DNA of 64,000 nucleotides from Mactra quadrangularis (lineage: Eukaryota > Mollusca > Bivalvia > Venerida > Mactridae), in NCBI GenBank assembly GCA_025267735.1, contig CM046309.1:56364319-56428318 (forward strand), read 5' to 3'. The translations under genes were made by a program, and so were the position numbers. Shown in pieces: positions 34,101 through 47,000 of this stretch. The notes beneath the pieces are model-generated. The model made no database searches, had not been told where the DNA came from, and saw only the letters and a list, made by a program, of their open reading frames with translations. Positions within the stretch are counted from its first letter, which is position 1. The number at the start of each line of letters is the position of its first letter.

Positions 34101-37100
34101 GAAGTACAAACCTTTTCCAGTTTTCTTTTAGTAATATCATCCTCTTTATTTTCTTTGTTCATATAAGATGCAGCAAACTGTTGTCCGATTGGTCCTCTTA
34201 CACCACCCATCTCTCGATCACGAAACCTTGACCTATAACCTCCGATACCTTGTTCCTCTTGACCCGGATAACGTGACAACACACTCGGTACTGGACGCAT
34301 TGGTTCACGTGTAAAGTTCGTAGTTTGATTCACTGATCTAGGGGACTTAGGTGATCGAGGGGAACGAGGCGATGTCGCCGTTACATGACTAGAACACGAA
34401 AAAGGCGGTCTTTCATTATTGTCAAATGAATGACTTTTGGCGTAAATATTACTTTGGAATGCTTGAGAACTACTCGATATTTGATTTGATTCTCCAAGAG
34501 ACACATTTGGTTTGAAAGACTGGGCTGAATCTGAGCTGAATTTTGATTGGCTACTCCATGGCTGCTTTGATTGATCATAACCCCTCCTCTTGATCCCTGA
34601 TTGGTCAGTCAATGTAAAATTAGATTCTGATTGGCTGACAGCACTATCATAATCTTGGTTATCCTCAAGGTCAGCTTCAAGGTCGGATGGACTAAAAATA
34701 GAAAAACAATTTGAAAATAATTGGTTAATAATTGGTAAATAGAATGTAATTGGTTAATAATTGGTAAATAGAATGTAATTGGTTAATAATTGGTAAATAG
34801 AATGTAATTGGTTAATAATTGGTAAATAAAATGTAATTGGTTAAAAATTGGTAAATAATTGAAGATGGACTAAAAAATGAAAAATAATTGGTAAATGATT
34901 GGAAAATAATTGGTTAATAATTGGTAAATTATGTAATTGGTTAACAATTGGTATATAATTGAAAAATAATTGGTTTTTAATCGGTAAATAATTAATAAAC
35001 AATTTATAAATAATAGGTAAATCAGTTTATGAAATTAGGACATATGAAATGGGTTGACTAAACAGGCCATTTTAGTAGCAAGCACTGTATTTTGTTAGTA
35101 GATTATAGGTTTCCCTAAAAAACAATTCGGTAGCCAGAATTATAAGTTCCAGACAACTGGACACTGCCTTAACTCACTAGCCTGAAGCATGGACTTGTGA
35201 CAATTGTATTTTATAAGTTCAGGCTGGTTGATAAGTTTACTCTTCACTATATAATAGTGTAAATGGGGCTAGTGCTAGCTAAACTTTAAGGCAGAAACTG
35301 TACCAGTATGCTAGGAAATAATTCATACCTTTTATTACGACGTGGAACAAATCCTCTTGGAGCCTGAAATCAAAACAAAAATAATATTTATTACATTTTC
35401 AGGAAGAATAATATTTCTTTTACAGCTTGTTCACATTGGCCTTAGCCAATATCATACATTCTCTATTAAACGACCGTAGGTGATACAGTTTCAAAAAAGG
35501 GCTTTAACAAGAGAACAAAATAAAAGTGACATCATTACATTAAGTAAAGTAGAGTAAATTAATTCTAAGTCTTTAAAACATAGTGTTGTAAAAGTTACAC
35601 ATTTATTCGAGTTTAGTTCAGGTGCAAAATTTTAAACACGAAATAATTCATTTTTTGATATGTTTTAATAAAATTAATGAAATTTTGATAAATCTTTACA
35701 TTAATATACATGTTAAGATAAGGGATACATTTAAGGTTAACTGTGCACTAGAAAATAAGCATGCATTAAGTGACAAAGGTTCGCAAATCGATCGGTTTAT
35801 TGCTTTGTCCGGTCACAAACCAGTTCATCTTGCAAAAATGTGTCCTCAATACAAAGCCCCAAATACAGACTATGAAAACCAAATTTTAAACATCAAATAA
35901 ACCAAATTTGTGAACAAGTAGTTGTAAAAATTCCCTGCTGATTTAAATACTTGTCCAATAATCCCCATACATAAATATTGATACCTGAATCGTGAGTTCA
36001 TAAGTACAGTAGTGAGCATTTAAATCAGCAGGGTAAAAGTATGCACCACTGACAGGTTGTATAAAACTCATCTGATGTACATATATGAGATATCATAGGG
36101 GGATCCTGCAGGGGGGGGTCAAGGGGGTCTGGACCCCCTCCTGAAATTTCCAAATTGTACCCATCCATGAGTGTATCTTTTTAACTGTATGCCATTTTTA
36201 AGTAAAATGAAGCAATTTTTCTCTGTGCTTAACATAGATTTAATGATTATGTAGATTTTTTCACAAAGTTATTCACAAACATTGTATAATATGGTTGTGG
36301 TTGGAAAGTTTGGACCCCCCTAGAAAAAGTTTGGACCCCCCTCCCTAGAAAAAAATCTGCCCATGGATATATTTTCGGTAAATCTTACCATTAATTTAGT
36401 TGTAGATTTAGGATCATGACTAGAACTAGAGCTGGTTATATTCAATGATTGAAACTGTTGAATTCTAGACTTTACCTAAGTAACAAGTAAATAAATAAAC
36501 AAAAAATCTCATGCAAAACTAAAATATAACAACAAAACAAAACAAAAAGGTTACAATAATCATAAATAGCAAACACAACATAGGAAATATCAGAGTCCTA
36601 ACCAGTGTTTTGCAGAAAGTTTTAAAATGTAGGGCCAAATGACATTGTATATTAAAATTGTTGGGACATTTAAAACTTATTGTCCCAGAGCAAAGAGGAA
36701 ACTAGTATTTTTGCTTCTGGTGCAATTGATATTCCTAATCATTAATATGTGTGCTTTCAAAGTTCAATGCTTGTTGAGGCATGCAGTAGCAAAAGTGTGT
36801 CTAAGAACCAATAATGACATCAGCTAATGACTAAACCTTTAACTTATTCCAATATCGCTGTGGAATGAAAATGGATGTGCCTCTTGGTGGTCACTTATGC
36901 CTAAGTCCCATAAAATCCTGGCTTGTTGCAGACCTGTCTGTGCAGACATACATAGGCCCTGGGAAGCCTTTCGTATTAAGGTGATGGTACACACATGGCA
37001 CAAAACAACACACCTGTACAGAGCAGCAGCTGGAAGATATGCAAGTTTAACCCATACTCGGCCCTGATTTTGTTCAAGATTTGACTTTGAAACTGATACG

Positions 37101-39876
37101 TGTATCCCCAGCTCATCTCACGGACCCTCGTAACAGTCTGTACGGGTACACAAGAGTTTGTAAGGGTCCTTGCGTAGCTTGATCGCACGGCACCTGTACG
37201 GTGCCCTCACGGCTATTTTCATGTTTGTTTATGGGACTGTAGCATAACATGACTTTACATGTGCTATAACAATTTTGCAGGTGCAAATGGCACAAATAAC
37301 AGTCATCTGCAAAACACTGGTTCTAACACTATGGTAACAAAATAAAAAGAGTACAATCAGCCACAACTAAAAATGGCATTTTTTCATGTTTATGGGTCCT
37401 TGAAATTATCTATCAAAATTTATAAAGCAATGTGACAAGGGAGGTACAACAGAAAACATGCAGACTGATGCTTAAAAACGAAAAACGACAAAATTATAAA
37501 TAAAAATATACTACAGTGTATTTGTAAATTTTATTCAACTGTCAATGGGACATACATTTATTTATTCGGGCTAGTTTTGTTTGTTTGTTTTTGTTGGGTT
37601 TAACGCCGTAGCAACACATTGTATAGATGATATAACGGCGGTCAGTCAACCTACTCAATCCTCCTGGAAAGGCTAAATCTCTGGATTTAGCTGTTAACCA
37701 ACTACTAAGCGCATACTTTAGTCAGTGACTGACAACTGGCCTACATAATTAAGAATCATTGGTAGGAGGGAGAATGGCTGTAGAAATAATTTTACGACCA
37801 ACCTCCATGAAAGTATGCCCTGCCCGGGAATTGCCGGGCGGCTGATTGGGGCTAGTGAAAATTCTTTAGTTCAAATAGTCAGATCAGTTGATAATTTTGC
37901 CCTTAACTGTATTACAATATAAATTGTGGGATGGTATCCAAAAAAATTAAGGTGATGACATCATGACAGTTGAATAAAATGAAATGATAAAAAAAATTAC
38001 AATTTACAAAGATAACAGACTGATAATGGGAAGGATTGTTACAATACTCAGTAAACTATACATATAATGATATACATATAAGTGTTATACCTCAGAAGGT
38101 GTTTCGGGGTTATCAGCATCTATAACTTCATTATAAGATGTATTACGTTTAGCTTCTGTTAGTTTCTCTTCCTCATCATCGTCATCTAACGAATCACCAG
38201 TACTCTGTAATGATGAAAACTAAATATGTGCAATTAAAAAGCCATTCATGCATATCTATTCTAGTTCGCAAGTATATTGGCATAAAAATGCCAATAAAAC
38301 ACCACTATTTGAATGCCATTCAAAGTCATGAAACTATGACCTAGATTTTTACTGTCTGGAATAAGATTGTTAAACTCTTCCAATATGAAAGAATCACTGA
38401 AACCATTCTATTGCATAAGACAATGTAAACATCTTAACTAAGAGGCATAACCCATCCTATTTATCAGTGGTTACGTTCTGCACAGAAAATAGTTTGGGTT
38501 CACAGCCGTCGGAAAGAAGTTAAGAAATATGTGCAGACAATCTGTTTGAAATGATGTAAATAAATTTAATAAATTGTCACATCTATTTGCAGATTCTACA
38601 CCTTGAAATTTGATAGGATCTGAAATAATGGTAGAGATATTTGTTTAGGCAAATATCCCTAAACAAATAAAAAATAATTTTTATAGAAGGCTATTAGAGT
38701 CTAGAGCTAGAAAAACAAGGGAGATAATACCGTACCTCAGTTGACGCAAGGTGGACAACTCCTGTACTTCTTCTCTTCTCTCGTAGTTTTCTTTTATCTT
38801 TTGGTAGTTTACCTTTTTGTAAATGATTTGGTCTGGTACGTTTATCTTTGGCACGTTGTATAGCCGATGATCTTGTGGGAGAATCATGTATAGTGTCGCC
38901 AGTCAATGCATTAGTGGATGCTGATAAATAAAGAATAAAAAGATTAAATCAAACTACCATCTATAATTACTATATATCTATTTAATAGGTCAGCAGTGAG
39001 TACAAAACCAGTTGGCATTGAACTGGGTACAATTTGAGTCCAAAGACACAGTAAGAACAGAGGTCATCCATAGTCTTAACCCCCTTAACCCCAGTACTAG
39101 AGTAAATTGGTTCATGCTAGTGAAAATTACAGATTTCATATATGAAGGCAAGTTGATAATTTTGCTCTTTACTATATAATATAATAAATTGGGATGGTGA
39201 TTATAATTTAAGTCTTTGGCTGTGAGGTTCATGACTGGTCCTGAGATAATACCTGAAATAACGAGTGTAGTGGTGTTATGTATCTGTAGCAGAGCTGTAT
39301 ACAGTACAACCTCTCTTGAACAACACCCACTGGGAGGGACTAAAGTGTGTTGCTGCTCAGAGGTTGTTGCTCTGCAGAGGTAAAATTCTATTAAAATTAC
39401 GCCTCTAGGGGAAATATTGTAAGACGTTGTGCAGAGGATTTGTTGAGTAGAGGGCCCCTCTGCTGAGGTTATACTGTATATGCTATAATGTGGTACTCAA
39501 ATATATGATTAAATTATTTGTGAGATACATTCATCAGCCAGATAAGCTCAGTCAGTCCAAATTTCGAGCAAGAGGTTATGGGTTCGATCCCTATAAAAAG
39601 CAATTTAAGATTCTAACATCAAGAATAAAACTTGTCCCCCTTTTATTTCGAATCAAACATAAAATTTGTATTACCTGCACTGGCTATAGGTGTGTGATCA
39701 TCGTCGGCTCCATTCATGTCCCAACCTTCACGATCCCCCGATGTCTCGGACTCCCGTTCACCGGTACGATGTAAGGCTCCTCGTGCACGAAGGGTTCTGA
39801 TCCGCGTCCTCCTGGCGTTTAATTCATAATCGTCATTAATGTCGAGGCTCTCTTGACTAACAGAGCTCGAGGCCAT
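31119..39876 (-). CDS. PAWR: Prostate apoptosis response 4 (Par-4) homologue, eight exons, complete
   Basis: Par-4 is a pro-apoptotic, WT1- and aPKC-binding leucine-zipper protein. Exons (minus strand): 39876-39675, 38920-38736, 38204-38091, 36475-36389, 35363-35329, 34691-34112, 33389-33285 and 31220-31119; phases agree throughout and give 469 residues (human is 340). Residues ~110-123 read KRKLREKRRSTGVV, the core of the SAC (selective apoptosis) domain including the RRST site that PKA phosphorylates in mammals; acidic SLDDDDEEEK and NTSYNEV follow as in vertebrates. Exon 6 adds a low-complexity Ser/Gln/Asn stretch with SPRSPRSPKSPRS, then SRYPGQEEQGIGGYRSRFRD. Residues ~398-463 form the coiled-coil leucine zipper, ending VGQLS. 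The N-terminus (MASSSVSQES) is not conserved. The last six residues come from a minisatellite unit. Confidence 0.93.
31505..31850. repeat. Two ~178-bp tandem copies with paired CCATCTTGG
   Basis: Each unit holds gcagccatcttggacgccat followed by cttggatttcaca and later aaaccaaatcatgc. It lies in the last PAWR intron. CCATCTTG resembles the YY1 core. Confidence 0.8.
34715..34990. repeat. 29-bp minisatellite (ttggttaataattggtaaat)
   Basis: Four near-identical 29-bp units followed by degenerate ones, in the intron directly upstream (in transcript order) of PAWR exon 6, starting ~25 bp from its acceptor. Rich in ATTGG. Confidence 0.85.
35932..36068. mobile_element. Foldback element relative, one end lost
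   Basis: ccctgctgatttaaatactt mirrors agcatttaaatcagcagggt, with atgcaccactgacagg after it, as in 2957-3151. It sits in a PAWR intron. Confidence 0.65.
36095..36365. repeat. G/C-run repeat (gggggtctggaccccc)
   Basis: Contains ggggggtcaagggggtctgg and two later ttggaccccccc tracts, ending tctgcccatgg. A possible relative with similar G-runs is at 41768-42190. Confidence 0.45.
37525..37982. mobile_element. Foldback element split by a SINE
   Basis: attttattcaactgtca at the left and tgacagttgaataaaat at the right are a matching inverted pair. The minus-strand SINE at 37576-37843 and a dispersed-repeat fragment lie between them. Confidence 0.65.
37576..37843 (-). mobile_element. tRNA-derived SINE, family 1
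   Basis: Minus strand: head remnant near 37843, agcttggt-like and cctaccaatgattctt body blocks, and ggcgttaaacccaacaaaaa followed by a (caaa)n tail. Confidence 0.8.
39302..39476. mobile_element. TA-flanked MITE in PAWR intron 1
   Basis: 175 bp; ends cagtacaacctctcttgaac and ctctgctgaggttatactg, bounded by TA on each side. Internal aggttgttgctctgcagagg. Confidence 0.75.
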
Positions 39877-41088
39877 TCCAACGCAATGACAGAAATTCTG
39901 GATTTTCGGATTTTCCCCGAACTTTCGGTTAACTAATTATTTCAGCTACATCCGATAAATCAACGATTGTGACGCGTTCTGTGGCTTAACTCAACTCAAA
40001 TGACCAAATTGGAACTTTCAATACAGACGATCAGTCGTGAACATACACAGATTAAACGGTTACGCCCGAGGATGAACTGAAAACATCAATAGGTCGTGAA
40101 AACAGGTGATTGTTGACATTACTGATTCAGCCTCACTTTGAGTCATATTACGTCATATTCATTCATGCAATTTGAGGCCCGGCATATTTTTATGTTCATT
40201 GAAAAAAATCAGTTTGACTTAAATTCTGCGAATTATACAAAATTTTACTTTGTTGTGCGTGATAAAGTTGAAATATTATCATAAATATTGCATTTTCATA
40301 ACATAGTTTTAATAATGTATTCAAACACTAAAGGATCGACAAAACATAACATAAACTAACAGCATTTTTCGCATTCCTCAGAAAATCAAAGCACTGGCAC
40401 GCTGTTTTGTTGAGGTTACACAGTGAATAATTTTATAACATTGAAATATTTTCTTTTTTATTTAAGATTTATTATATTATACGTTGACTTTACAGATACA
40501 TAGATCTGTCGGCTGCATACTCAGACGTGAATGCCAATGACAATACTAAAGCGGGAAAACATTACTCTGTGGTCCACTAGACCTGGATTCACAGGGGGCA
40601 CAGGTAGCACGTGCCCCAACCTTTTGCCATAAAACCCGGCGTCCATATTTATAAACTAAAGGTCTAAAGGATCAATAAGATACTGCTTTGACTTGTAGCC
40701 TTATTTGACTTACAAATCATTCAACTGATCGATAGAAATAGATAATGATCTAAATTGATTAATATATTCAAGCATCTGTGGGGTCGATCTGGCTTTCTAC
40801 AGAGTTCAGAGTGCAAAAGTGTTCATATTTTTACATGCAAATAATCATTTTTTAGAACTACGACATTATATTTCCCTCTCGAACACATCCCATGCACCTC
40901 CCCAACTATGGAGGCAAGACATTTCGACCCCAATACGGTATGCACCGACAGTTTATCGTACAAATCGATACACAAAAATACAGAGCGGTAATTCCTGCTA
41001 AACCGAATTAAATTAAAAATTGCAAGACGGGCCTCAAATTTGTGAATGATGGATTGTGGGATACTGTATTCTATCTCGGAGTGACGGT
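39877..41088. promoter_or_regulatory. Head-to-head promoter region between PAWR and the AT-hook gene
   Basis: The PAWR ATG (39876, minus) and a likely non-coding first exon of the AT-hook gene (ending at 41088, before donor GTAAGT at 41089) face away from each other across 1.2 kb. CpG dinucleotides are more frequent here than in flanking DNA. No TATA box was assigned. The position of the second start site is inferred from the donor only. Confidence 0.4.
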
Positions 41089-41225
41089 GTAAGTTTATGA
41101 ATCAAAATATGTGGTAGTTTTGTTTTTTTAACACTTAGATATATGTCTCTATTGATTTTTGTGTTAAAGTGTTTCTAAACTTCGATAGACCTCTGTTTTT
41201 GTTCATTATTTTATAATTTCAAATA

Positions 41226-41237
41226 GCCGCCATCTTG
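41226..41237 (-). promoter_or_regulatory. YY1-type site GCCGCCATCTTG
   Basis: A full match to the extended YY1 consensus (reverse complement CAAGATGGCGGC), ~140 bp inside the proposed 5'UTR intron of the AT-hook gene. YY1 sites just downstream of starts are common in animal housekeeping promoters. Confidence 0.5.
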
Positions 41238-41767
41238 ACATTCAGTCCGGACTCTGTTCCGCGACAAATTTTATTTGCATACAAACGCCGGTTCATATTG
41301 TTAGACGCTATGTATTGAAATTTACTTGTTGACATGTTAATTTTCTAATGTCTATACAAATTAATTTCAATTGTGGTTTGCATGTCGTGTGTTTTGAACA
41401 TTTTCCAAAGTTTATTTTTAACTAGGTCAACTGGTCGAATTGTCCAATGGGAGCAAGTTTCTTCACAACTTCCTGTCTAAAAACACGTGTATTTGTTATG
41501 ACAGTTCAGCAATTTATTCACATCGATGTTGAATGAATACTGGCTGTCAGTCATTAAGTTTCATGCATCTTTGACAATTGCAGCTTGGTGAAAGATCTCC
41601 TCCTGTCAATGTGTGCAAGAATTCTGAATATATTTTTAAACAGTTGTGTACGTGTCAATTAATTAATTAATTTATAATTACCACAGGTGATAGACTCACA
41701 TTTTCCTTATTACTGTATAGTATGTTATGGAAATTTTGAGTCTGTCACCTGTGATAATTACTCATTG

Positions 41768-42190
41768 CAGGGGCGGATACAGAATAGGGCTGCCTGGGGG
41801 GGCTGGTAGACCCAACTTGGGGTGGGTACGGGAGGGGTATCCCCTCCCGTTGGTGGGGGTACGGGTGTTTCCCCCGGAAATTTTGAAAAATGAAGATCTA
41901 AAATCGAGCATTCTGGTGCATTTTTATTGCACAGATTAAACTTTTAACTGGTCGATCACGCATTTTTAGGGCCTTAAAATTGGTTATTTTTCTGGATTGA
42001 GTGAATTTCGTTGTAGGAAAGTCGTCCCAAAAATGACGTTCTTTTCGCGCGCCTCACTCATCTAAATACGTCTCGGGGGGGTCCCCAAAGGGAGATATGT
42101 CCCCTTTGTCGCTGAGGTTTGAAGAGGGATCAGTGCCCCTCATCGTCAAGAAAGATCGGGATCCTTGCTGAAAGCCAGTCACCCAGGGAA
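41768..42190. repeat. G-rich dispersed repeat
   Basis: Starts gcaggggcggatacagaata, contains gggaggggtatcccctcccg (a perfect palindrome core) and ends near gggatccttgctgaaag. The frame within it is not protein-like. Confidence 0.45.
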
Positions 42191-44032
42191 TAACTTGGCC
42201 AAGCTGCATATCTATTAGTCAATTGGTAATGAAATAAGAGCATCTTGAAATAGCCCTGGTGCATTATGGTGAAAAGATGACCACTTTCACCCATGTCGCA
42301 ACCGGTAAGGAGTTAACAAACAACCAGAATATATACTTATGTAAAAGTAAGAAAGTGAGTAGTAAATTTTATTAAATGTCAAAAAAATGATAAGTGAACA
42401 TACGCTGTAAAGAGCTTTTTAACCGATTATACAAATAAAAAATATCAACAAATTGATAGGGAATAATGGCTGATACTAATATTTAGACTAATAACAGGAT
42501 TTTATTTAAATCCAATTCTGTATCTTAACTATGTATCAAAAATGTAATAATATATTTACTTCAACATTCGATAAAATAGAACAATGATTAAACTTGTACC
42601 CAAAATAATTGATACAAACTTAAGTTTGTTTTAAAGTGGGATGAAAATAAGTAATACGTAAAATTTATTAAGATGGAAAATGAATCTATTTTAAGATAAA
42701 CCAGAAAAACTTAATTCTAAAGCAGTCCAAACACATCTCTCAGATCAGTCAATCAACAACACCGTTCTAATGGTCCTGACAGTCAAGCCAGTGGCATAGA
42801 TCTATATCCCTGGTCAAGCGTGAACCACTTGTTAATCGATAATTACACTCTCAACAAAGCCCCCAGGCAAGAGATAAACAACCGGATGTTAGCAATTAAC
42901 TGCTTTGATAACGGACACACTACGGACCTTAAATGCATTAGAGTATATCAGCTCAGCTAGAAAACATATCTCTGGGCTGAGATGGGGGGGGCTGCAGCTC
43001 TTTAGCCCGGGCCTAAATCCGCGGCTGCTTTGCTTTCTCTAGTTGATGATAACCACAGTGATAATTCCTTAAAAGTCATAATGTACTGGGTCAGATATTT
43101 AAAACCTGTGACTCCTGCTCACTCCAAATTAAGGCAGTGCAGGGGGGAGGAATGCAGTGCCTTTACATCTACCCCCCCCCCCTCACCCGGGAGAGGGGAC
43201 CAGCTAGACTGAAGCTATTCACTTGCAATTTTAGAGTTAGGTATTACTGGGAAACCTACCATCTGAATGATGACGCAGAGGGGATTTTTTACTAGGGATT
43301 TGCATGAATCAAAGACTATATCATTTCGGTTCCCAAGGGAACTTGGGAAGTTATCTTGATCAAGTTTATTATAGTTAATTATAAATATCCAATGGCACAT
43401 GTAATGACATTAGGATAAGTCACAATAGTTGATTATTTTGAGTGATAATGAATATTAACAAGTTTTCTGATGTTTAAAAGTAAAAACATACTCATGTTAT
43501 TAGAATTTAGACTTCTGTAACTCTAGCCTTCTAGTGCAAGAGTTGTCTTCAGTTACTGCTCTACCGTAACTCTCAACCCTTGGTCTAGAGTTCCATTATG
43601 GTAACTCTAGCCACTGCCTAAACTCGCTGTTTATACATTGTGTGTCAATTGTCTTTTTTACAACATTTTAAACCATATGAATTATTTCTTTAAAAAATGA
43701 TATTCTGATTAAATATGTTTTTATGCTACTGGTGGTTTGTACAAGGTCTTGGGTCAATATACCTAATTTGAAACTCCAATTTATGATGTTTCTCCGTCTG
43801 AGCTCAGGCGGTGCAACAAAGTTTACTACACATTATTCTTGGAAAGCACAAAATATGGATTAAATCCTTTTGTTCCATGTACTCATTTTTTTCATTGTAA
43901 TGGTGAAAGTTTGTTTGTAATTCAGGGAAAAACTCCAATAATTGAATTCCAGATATAGTCTATTTGCTCAAACTGTAGTTAACTTTCATGAAATATAAAT
44001 GTTTTATTTGATACAGAGACAGATTATAAAAG

Positions 44033-47000
44033 ATGGATTCCATTGGTGATCTACCTGAGGAATTATTGAAATCAGATCATGGAGATTCAGTGCCTGATAA
44101 TAACATTCTAGAATTTAATCTACAGCAAGCAACAGGTAATTTATACTGGGTTTAAAGCCGTTTCAATGTTTTTTTAGGCTATTTTACAGGGTCTGGCGCA
44201 CCTAACCTAGCTTTCTTGGACCCTTGTCTGTAACCAGTACTTACCTATCCTTCCACAAGGCCGGAAACGTCTCCATATTATCTAATCAATGTAGGAAAAT
44301 TAACATTATTGTCAAATTTTCATGGAAGTATATAACCTACCTGGATGGGATTCGAACCTGTACCCCTTTCGGGACATGAGATTCCAAATCCCAGCGTGCT
44401 ACCAACTGCGCTATCAAGCAGGGTCTCTCAAGAAAAAAAGCAATGCCCCTTGGGGGATTCGAACCCAGGACACAGCAATCCCTTAGACAACCGTCATTAT
44501 ATACCAATATTATGTATGTATATTCCAGATGAGACAACAGACACCAGTGTTGTAAGCAGTACATATCAGATTGTAGCACAACAACTTATATCACCTGGTC
44601 AAGTACAATTAACATTATCTGATGGAGTCAGTATTATACAGACGACTATACCTGCTGAACAATTACAAGGTTAGTTCACTTACACTTGGCAATATTTAAA
44701 TGTAACCCGTTAAAAATCCATGGTCCAAACTGAGATTCGAACCCACAACCTCTCATGTCGTAACCGGACAATCTACCACATCGCCATAAGGCCACAACAA
44801 GTTGATCATATGTTCTATGGATTCGCTTGCACCTTAATTTTTATTTCCTCGCTCGCTCATAAAAATTTGGTCAAACCACTATATAAAGCAAGTGAATAAG
44901 GACTTTTAATTTTTTTCTCTTTGCTCGCTTGCCCCATTTTTTTTCCAGAAAAATCAGTAGAACACATGATCAACTTGTGGCCTAAAAGCTAGCTTGAAGG
45001 TGAGGGAGTACAAGTGCAAGAGTATTGTAGCATGATTGTAGCATACGCCAGTATGGTCCAATACACACGTTCATTATTGATCTGACATAAATGTTGAAAA
45101 ATAAAAAAATCCTATAATATCGAAATCGGGGTACTTAGAAGTTTTGTTAAGTACATGTGTTCATAAATTTCATTTTAATACTGCGAAAAAATTTTCACTA
45201 GTCCGAGGCTTTGGGCTAGTGGGTCAAGGCAATGAATGAATAATTTAAATTTTATTTGTATTTTACAGGTATAGAAACTGGAGAACATAGTATAATGTTA
45301 CAAACAACAGTGTCAGAGAATAGTTTCCTGTCATCTAATACACAGTCTGTTTTAAATGATGATGAAAACCAGTCTGTATTAAATCACACTGTTACCAATG
45401 ATACAGTCAATCTTACTGGCCAATCACAGGACTTCATACAAACTAGACTGGATAACAACCAATCAGAGAAGTTATTTCAAGTTATTAATCAACAACCAAC
45501 AGATACTGACCTTAATGGTTTGAATGAAAATCAAAATAATAATGCAGGTATAACTTAAATTATAATATAATTATAGGCATAGCCTATTGGTGAAAAATAC
45601 TCGCAATTTAGTGTTGTACTTAGTTGGTTTAGAGGCTATATATTTAAACAATTTAAATCTCTATTTCGCCAATGTCTGATTCATTTTCGCCCAAATATCT
45701 CCTTTGCATGTTTTAGTCATACCGTCCCACAATGCAACAATTGGTAAGCACAGGAAGCAGAAGTGTTTCGAATGTGCAAATTTAGTTTTTAAAATATGAG
45801 GATATGTTATCTCCCTTTTAGTTAATTTATAGAAGGACTAAAGGGAGGTAACTAGAAATAATAAATCTTGGACCCGCAATTTAGTTTGGACAGCTAACAG
45901 AAATTAATCCACCAAAACTTACATGATTGTAAAAAAGACATTCATCTTTCCCATATAAAAACAACACTTAGTACACTGTCTATCCTAAATTAAGAGGAGA
46001 CAAATAGCTGCTTTACTTTAGACAAGTATAACAAGGTGGGAAAAATATGCAGCCTGACCAGGACTAGAACCCAGGATCCTTCACTTACAATGTGATTGCT
46101 CATAGAGTGAGAAAATATGCAGCCTGACTAGGACATGAACCCAGAACCCCTCCCATTGACCCCTCCCATTGGATTATTATTAATATATTATATATTTAAC
46201 GATTTTACAGATACAAGCATATTTTTAAAACCAGAAACTTCTACGGAGCAGTTTTATATAACAACAAACACAGCTGATAATGATGATAATGGTGATAATG
46301 ATGATGATGATAATATTATAAACAACAGTAATGATGTTGATACAACTTTTGATAAGTCTTTATATCAACAGAGTGAAGATAACTCACAGGTATTGTTAGT
46401 TTAATGATCCACATGTCTGAAGATGGGGCCTCAAACCAACATTTGCCCAAATTGTCCGTGGCAACCAACCAGAATTTCTAATGAATCACTTGAAAGTCTC
46501 ATGTTGAGATTTAATACCACCCTCACAGTTACCTATTTACACCTGAGTGAAGCAATTAAGCAAGTAAATTTCTTGACTAAGATAATTGACTGGTTGACAG
46601 CTGACTCTATGGTCACATGAACAATACACTGTGTGGGATGTCAAGATATCCTCTGACTGCGGTCTAAAGGATATCTTTTGACAAAGATTGAATCTAGAAC
46701 CTTTTAGGGCTGTCATGATACGCCATCAGAGTATTGCGATATACTGCAATACGCTGGCACCGTATCGCGATACATACCACGCTATATTGCGGGCTTTTAG
46801 ATTCGTTGTGCATCGGCTGTATTTAATAGAAACATTGCAAATCTCACATGCAGCTACTGATAGAATCTAGTCTCTTAAAGCATTTGCTGTCATTTAGGAC
46901 TGTGACGCGCCCCAATCGGTTAAATTCTTGTAAGTTAATGTGAGATGGAATGAACAGTGGAAAAACTGATGTTTTACAACTTTTTTTTGCAATGAAATAA

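Noticed and set aside
44345..44674. 109-codon frame starting MGFEPVPLSG
   Set aside because: Its first half reads through a minus-strand SINE; only the part from 44529 is a real exon.
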